From Gammaproteobacteria bacterium (lineage in GTDB: Bacteria > Pseudomonadota > Gammaproteobacteria > PS1 > Pseudothioglobaceae), in NCBI GenBank assembly GCA_028599035.1, contig JAQRMT010000059.1, positions 1 to 8,954 of the forward strand: a stretch of 8,954 bases of DNA, given 5' to 3'. Positions 6,098 to 8,954 of this stretch are shown here, one piece after another. Made by a program: the position numbers and the translations under genes. The notes under the pieces were generated by a model. It had not been told where the DNA came from. It searched no databases and worked only from the letters and a program-made list of their open reading frames with translations. The stretch's first letter is position 1; each line of letters opens with the position of its first letter.

Positions 6098-6445
6098 ATG
6101 AAAATGATAACAGCAATTATCAAGCCTTTTAAGCTTGATGAAGTCAGAGAGGCGCTGTCTGAAGTCGGTGTTTCAGGCATTACAGCAACAGAGGTTAAAG
6201 GTTTTGGTCGTCAAAAAGGACATACAGAGCTTTACCGTGGTGCTGAGTATACGGTAGATTTTTTACCAAAAGTTAAGTTGGAGATTGCGATTTCTGTAGA
6301 CCAAGTTGATAGCGTGGTTGAAATAATTAGCACGGCAGCCAAATCTGATGGCGAGGGAAAAATCGGTGATGGTAAGATTTTTGTGAGTAATTTAGAGCAG
6401 GTTGTTCGTATTAGAACAGGCGAAACTGGTGCAGTAGCACTTTAG
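6098..6445 (+). CDS. glnK: PII nitrogen regulatory protein, GlnK type (copy 2)
   Basis: A 115-residue PII protein with an intact T-loop (KGFGRQKGHTELYRGAEY, 34-51) and uridylylation site Tyr51, GDGKIFV in the nucleotide-binding region, and the RIRTGE ending. Compared with copy 1 it carries three extra residues near position 85 (KSDGEGK) and mostly conservative changes elsewhere. The strong ribosome site AGGAGAG (6087-6093) is 4 nt from the ATG and lies just after leader terminator 2. amtB2 starts 9 bp after its stop, so its likely partner is AmtB2. As a PII trimer it would gate that channel according to 2-oxoglutarate and ATP/ADP. The two copies could form mixed trimers or answer to different nitrogen conditions; the sequence does not decide. 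Confidence 0.96.
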   Translation: MKMITAIIKPFKLDEVREALSEVGVSGITATEVKGFGRQKGHTELYRGAEYTVDFLPKVKLEIAISVDQVDSVVEIISTAAKSDGEGKIGDGKIFVSNLEQVVRIRTGETGAVAL

Positions 6446-6454
6446 GAGATAGAA

Positions 6455-7669
6455 ATGGAAAATACAATTTTAGAAATGCAATTTGCCATCGATACTTTTT
6501 ACTTTTTAGTGATGGGTGCGTTGGTGATGTGGATGGCAGCGGGCTTCTCAATGTTAGAGGCAGGGCTAGTTAGAAGTAAAAACACCACGGAGATATTGAC
6601 CAAAAATATTGGTTTATTTGCAATTGCTTGCACCACTTATATGGTCTATGGGTATGACTTGATGTATGGCGGCGGTATATTGCTAGATGGTATTAGTGGC
6701 CAAGGTGATAAATACTCAAATGCAGCAGACTTCTTCTTTCAAGTGGTGTTTGTGGCAACCGCAATGAGTATTGTTTCTGGTGCAGTAGCAGAGCGTATGA
6801 AGTTATTTTCATTCTTTGCTTTTGCTGTGATTTTCACGGGCATTATTTACCCAATGGAAGGCGCTTGGACCTGGGGCGGTGAAGCAGTATTTGGATTGTT
6901 CAAGTTAGCTGATTATGGTTTTGCTGACTTTGCAGGCTCAGGTATTGTGCATATGGCTGGTGCAGCAGCGGCGTTAGCAGGTGTGTTGGTGCTTGGTGCT
7001 CGTAGAGGTAAATACAATAAAGACGGCTCATCGAATGCAATTCCTGGCTCTAATATGCCATTGGCAACTTTAGGCACATTCATTTTATGGATGGGTTGGT
7101 TTGGCTTCAATGGTGGTTCAGTATTAGCGATGGCGAGTAAAGAAAGTGCAAATGCAGTAGCAATGGTGTTTTTAAATACCAATGCCGCTGCCGCTGGCGG
7201 TGTGATTGCCGCACTTTTATTGGTCAAAATACTATGGGGCAAGGCTGACCTAACAATGGCACTTAACGGCGCATTGGCAGGTTTGGTTGCTATTACTGCA
7301 GGGCCAGACACGCCGAGCGCTTTAGTGGCAACTTTGATTGGTGCGGTCGGTGGTGTTTTGGTGGTGTTCTCAATCTCAACTTTAGACAGAGTGTTTAAGA
7401 TTGATGATCCAGTTGGTGCGATTTCTGTGCATGGCGTTGTCGGACTATGGGGCTTATTAGCAGTGCCATTGACCAATGCAGATGTATCGTTTACAGGGCA
7501 GTTACTCGGTGCTTTGACAATTTTTGCTTGGGTATTCGGCGCATCACTGGCGCTTTGGTTGGCAATTAAAGCGGTGATGGGCGTTCGAGTTTCAGAGCAA
7601 GAAGAGGCCGAAGGCGTGGATATTGCAGAGTGTGGATTGCACGCTTATCCAGAATTTACGGCTAAGTAA
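6455..7669 (+). CDS. amt: Ammonium transporter, second Amt type (no signal peptide)
   Basis: A 404-residue integral membrane ammonium channel, clearly different from copy 1. It has no cleavable signal peptide and begins with a hydrophobic segment containing the MAAGFSMLEAGLVRSKN motif (27-43), a form found in the Amt branch shared with many marine bacteria, cyanobacteria and eukaryotes. Pore histidines are His166 (in DFAGSGIVHMAG, with Asp158) and His326 (in DPVGAISVHGVVG). WFGFNGGSVLA (215-225) is also present. The C-terminal tail VRVSEQEEAEGVDIAECG (residues 377-394) is the expected PII-contact region. Its ribosome site AGGAGA begins at the glnK2 stop codon. It is co-transcribed with glnK2 and probably with the torF-like gene downstream. 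The family is certain; the finer lineage call is from motif memory. Confidence 0.95.
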   Translation: MENTILEMQFAIDTFYFLVMGALVMWMAAGFSMLEAGLVRSKNTTEILTKNIGLFAIACTTYMVYGYDLMYGGGILLDGISGQGDKYSNAADFFFQVVFVATAMSIVSGAVAERMKLFSFFAFAVIFTGIIYPMEGAWTWGGEAVFGLFKLADYGFADFAGSGIVHMAGAAAALAGVLVLGARRGKYNKDGSSNAIPGSNMPLATLGTFILWMGWFGFNGGSVLAMASKESANAVAMVFLNTNAAAAGGVIAALLLVKILWGKADLTMALNGALAGLVAITAGPDTPSALVATLIGAVGGVLVVFSISTLDRVFKIDDPVGAISVHGVVGLWGLLAVPLTNADVSFTGQLLGALTIFAWVFGASLALWLAIKAVMGVRVSEQEEAEGVDIAECGLHAYPEFTAK

Positions 7670-7677
7670 TAAAACAA

Positions 7678-7700
7678 GCCAAAAGTGTTTCGCTTTTGGC
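7678..7700. other. Intercistronic stem-loop between amtB2 and torF-like gene
   Basis: GCCAAAAGTG (7678-7687) pairs with CGCTTTTGGC (7691-7700) around TTT: 10 bp with one wobble. On the + strand it is followed by AGTATTAAAAAA rather than a T-tract, so it is not a standard terminator for this operon. On the opposite strand it is followed by a T-rich run, but no - strand gene ends there. It may protect the upstream mRNA 3' end or lower expression of the next gene. Confidence 0.55.
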
Positions 7701-7732
7701 AGTATTAAAAAATATATAAATAAGGAGAAAAT

Positions 7733-8371
7733 ATGAAAAATTTAACAAAAAAACTGTTATTAACCACTGGTTTAATCGTAATGAGCGCTACCTCTTTTGC
7801 AGAAAACAAGGCAGAAGTATCAGCAGTGAGCGCCAATATAACCATCGCCAATGATTATATTTGGCGTGGTGAAACTCAATCTGATGATAAGAAAGCCATT
7901 CAAGGAGGACTTGATTACGATATAGGCAATGGCTTTGCACTAGGTGTTTGGGGTTCTAATGTTGACTTTGGTGGTGCATCCTCTGAGTTTGATATCTATG
8001 GCTCTTATTCAGGTGAATTAGACAGTGGTGTTGGTTATGAAATCGGTTATATTTCTTATACTTACAACGAGAAAGATAATGACTTTGAAGAGGCTTATGT
8101 TGCTGTATCTTATGAAGGCTTTGGATTAACTCAATACAAGGGTGTTGATGATGCGAGTGATAATTTAGAGTTGTCTTATAACTTAGACTTATCAGGAGTA
8201 GACACCACATTAGTATACGGAGATTACAAGGATATCAACAAGTATCATTCTGTTACTTTTGCAAAGTCCTTTAATGAGCTTGATTATGCCGTTGCTTGGA
8301 ATAAGTCCAAGCCAGATGCAGGTGGCAGCAGTTCAGACAACACAGTATTTAGCATTAGTAAGTCTTTCTAA
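7733..8371 (+). CDS. TorF-family putative outer membrane porin (TIGR02001/Gcw_chp)
   Basis: A 212-residue predicted outer-membrane beta-barrel. A signal peptide (about residues 1-23, ending ATSFA) is followed by alternating hydrophobic and polar strands and a C-terminal SISKSF whose last residue is Phe, the usual signal for BAM-assisted insertion. The near-N-terminal pattern NDYIWRGETQSDDKKAIQGG (40-59) and GVWGSNVDFG (71-80) match my memory of the TorF/Gcw_chp family (NCBIfam TIGR02001), whose function is not firmly known. AGGAGA (7723-7728) precedes the ATG. It follows amtB2 by 63 bp and ends at a strong terminator, so it is most likely the last gene of the operon. That placement suggests a channel for ammonium or another small nitrogen solute, which is inference. 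Confidence 0.8.
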   Translation: MKNLTKKLLLTTGLIVMSATSFAENKAEVSAVSANITIANDYIWRGETQSDDKKAIQGGLDYDIGNGFALGVWGSNVDFGGASSEFDIYGSYSGELDSGVGYEIGYISYTYNEKDNDFEEAYVAVSYEGFGLTQYKGVDDASDNLELSYNLDLSGVDTTLVYGDYKDINKYHSVTFAKSFNELDYAVAWNKSKPDAGGSSSDNTVFSISKSF

Positions 8372-8375
8372 CCTC

Positions 8376-8397
8376 TTAAAATTCATTTGAATTTTAA
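8376..8397. repeat. AT-rich perfect inverted repeat after the torF-like gene
   Basis: TTAAAATTCA (8376-8385) and TGAATTTTAA (8388-8397) are perfect inverted copies separated by TT. It sits between the stop codon and the terminator hairpin and overlaps the latter by two bases. It is probably an extra 3' end hairpin; a protein-binding palindrome is possible. Confidence 0.5.
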
Positions 8398-8421
8398 ACC
8401 CCGCCGATGCGGGGTTTTTTT
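8396..8421 (+). terminator. Intrinsic terminator of the glnK2-amtB2-torF operon
   Basis: AAACCCCGC (8396-8404) pairs perfectly with GCGGGGTTT (8409-8417) around the loop CGAT, with a T-run at 8415-8421. It is a textbook strong terminator 24 bp after the torF-like stop, so the NasT-like gene beyond it probably has its own promoter. Confidence 0.92.
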
Positions 8422-8460
8422 ATGGAAAAACAAACATAGAATAAATGGCGTTAAATCCTA

Positions 8461-8466
8461 TATAAT
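8461..8466 (+). promoter_or_regulatory. -10 box for the NasT-like gene, near-leaderless
   Basis: TATAAT at 8461-8466 predicts a transcription start near 8473, only about three bases before the ATG at 8476. No Shine-Dalgarno sequence precedes the ATG (TCTATCACCT). No clear -35 is seen at 16-18 bp (TAGAAT at 8437-8442 is a poor candidate). The arrangement resembles that of dapA. Confidence 0.5.
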
Positions 8467-8475
8467 CTATCACCT

Positions 8476-8954
8476 ATGAATATAGCGCTCAAAATCATTC
8501 TAGTGGATGAAAACACAGGTCGATCGGCAATGTTACGCCGTGCTTTGCAAGACCAAGGGCACGAAGTAATTTGTCGTATGGACAATAGTGCCAACTTGCA
8601 AAACAGTAATGAGATGACGCATGCGGATGTGGTGATTGTGAATGCCGATATCCCCGATGAGGAAGTGTTTGCAAATTTAACTGATGTGAATAAAACCAAG
8701 CCAAAGCCGATTGTGATGTTTGCTGAGGAATCGAATTCTGAAATGGCAAATTCTGCTATTAAATCAGGCGTGAACGCCTATATTGTTGACGGACTCGAGG
8801 AAAATCGTGTACAACCGATTATTGATGTGGCAATGGCACGATTTAGAGAATTTCAAGCACTTAAAGATGAATTAGATGCAACACGCAATCAGCTTTCAGA
8901 ACGAAAAGCCGTTGAGAAAGCCAAGGGCTTACTAATGCAGCGCAAGGGTATTAG
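8476..8954 (+). CDS. nasT: NasT-like ANTAR response regulator (partial, runs off right edge)
   Basis: The first 159 codons are present and the end lies outside the window. Residues 1-120 form a receiver-like domain starting MNIALKIILVDEN. A helical linker follows (about 121-142, ARFREFQALKDEL), then the start of an ANTAR RNA-binding domain (QLSERKAVEKAKGLLMQRKG, 139-158). ANTAR proteins bind paired hexaloop hairpins in nascent RNA and prevent termination. NasT does this for nitrate assimilation genes and is held inactive by the nitrate sensor NasS. AYIVDGLEENRVQPIIDVAM (101-120) is NasT-like. The usual phospho-acceptor Asp at the end of the third strand (DVVIVN, 51-56) appears to be Asn56, so phosphorylation is unlikely. 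The ATG is the first possible start after an in-frame stop at 8452. A candidate target lies in the operon B leader. The family is secure; the name nasT is less so. Confidence 0.85.
   Translation, partial: MNIALKIILVDENTGRSAMLRRALQDQGHEVICRMDNSANLQNSNEMTHADVVIVNADIPDEEVFANLTDVNKTKPKPIVMFAEESNSEMANSAIKSGVNAYIVDGLEENRVQPIIDVAMARFREFQALKDELDATRNQLSERKAVEKAKGLLMQRKGI

Noticed and set aside
6913..7476. 187-codon open frame on the - strand opposite amtB2
   Set aside because: It is a shadow of a confident membrane protein gene, with no recognisable domain and no ribosome site considered convincing.
8438..8453. 16-base match AGAATAAATGGCGTTA with the start of the ligase-like gene (3947-3962)
   Set aside because: It is short and AT-rich, the frame after the ATG at 8446 stops within seven codons, and no flanking similarity exists, so chance is the simplest explanation.

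Overview
The window is AT-rich bacterial DNA that looks gammaproteobacterial: it has a dapA-bamC pair, a lipoprotein BamC, PII/Amt proteins of proteobacterial type and a TorF-family outer membrane protein. The gene content and composition would suit a marine sulfur-oxidiser-type (SUP05/Thioglobus-like) gammaproteobacterium. That placement is a guess from general resemblance, not proof. All recognised genes lie on the + strand and coding density is high.

Layout. Bases 1-212 hold no convincing gene: a 30-bp-period direct repeat cut by the left edge, a small GC-rich hairpin, a repeated TGAGGGGTAA element and a -10 box. Then follows operon A: glnK1 (213-551) and amtB1 (565-1839), closed by an intrinsic terminator. 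Next comes a housekeeping block: dapA (1921-2811, probably leaderless), bamC (overlapping dapA by one base) and a divergent NAD+-dependent DNA ligase-like gene (3954-5840). A good sigma70 promoter (5859-5886) then starts operon B: a structured leader of about 200 nt, glnK2 (6098-6445), amtB2 (6455-7669), a stem-loop, and a TorF-family putative porin (7733-8371), ended by a strong terminator. Last is the first 159 codons of a NasT-like receiver-ANTAR regulator (8476 to the right edge, partial).

How the parts may work together. Two glnK-amt pairs with different Amt types sit about 4.3 kb apart (from the end of amtB1 to the start of glnK2). Operon B also has a predicted outer-membrane channel, so it could move ammonium (or another small nitrogen solute) across both membranes under PII control. 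The most interesting part is the operon B leader. It starts with two small hairpins with hexanucleotide loops (AAAGAC and ATTGGC), each with A at loop position 1 and G at position 4. The second overlaps the 5' arm of an intrinsic terminator with an eight-T tract. This is the known architecture of an ANTAR antitermination target, and a NasT-like ANTAR protein is encoded just downstream. A second, very strong terminator lies only 24 nt before the glnK2 start codon, so operon B should be expressed only when transcription passes both. The link between regulator and leader is my inference from hand folding and gene order.
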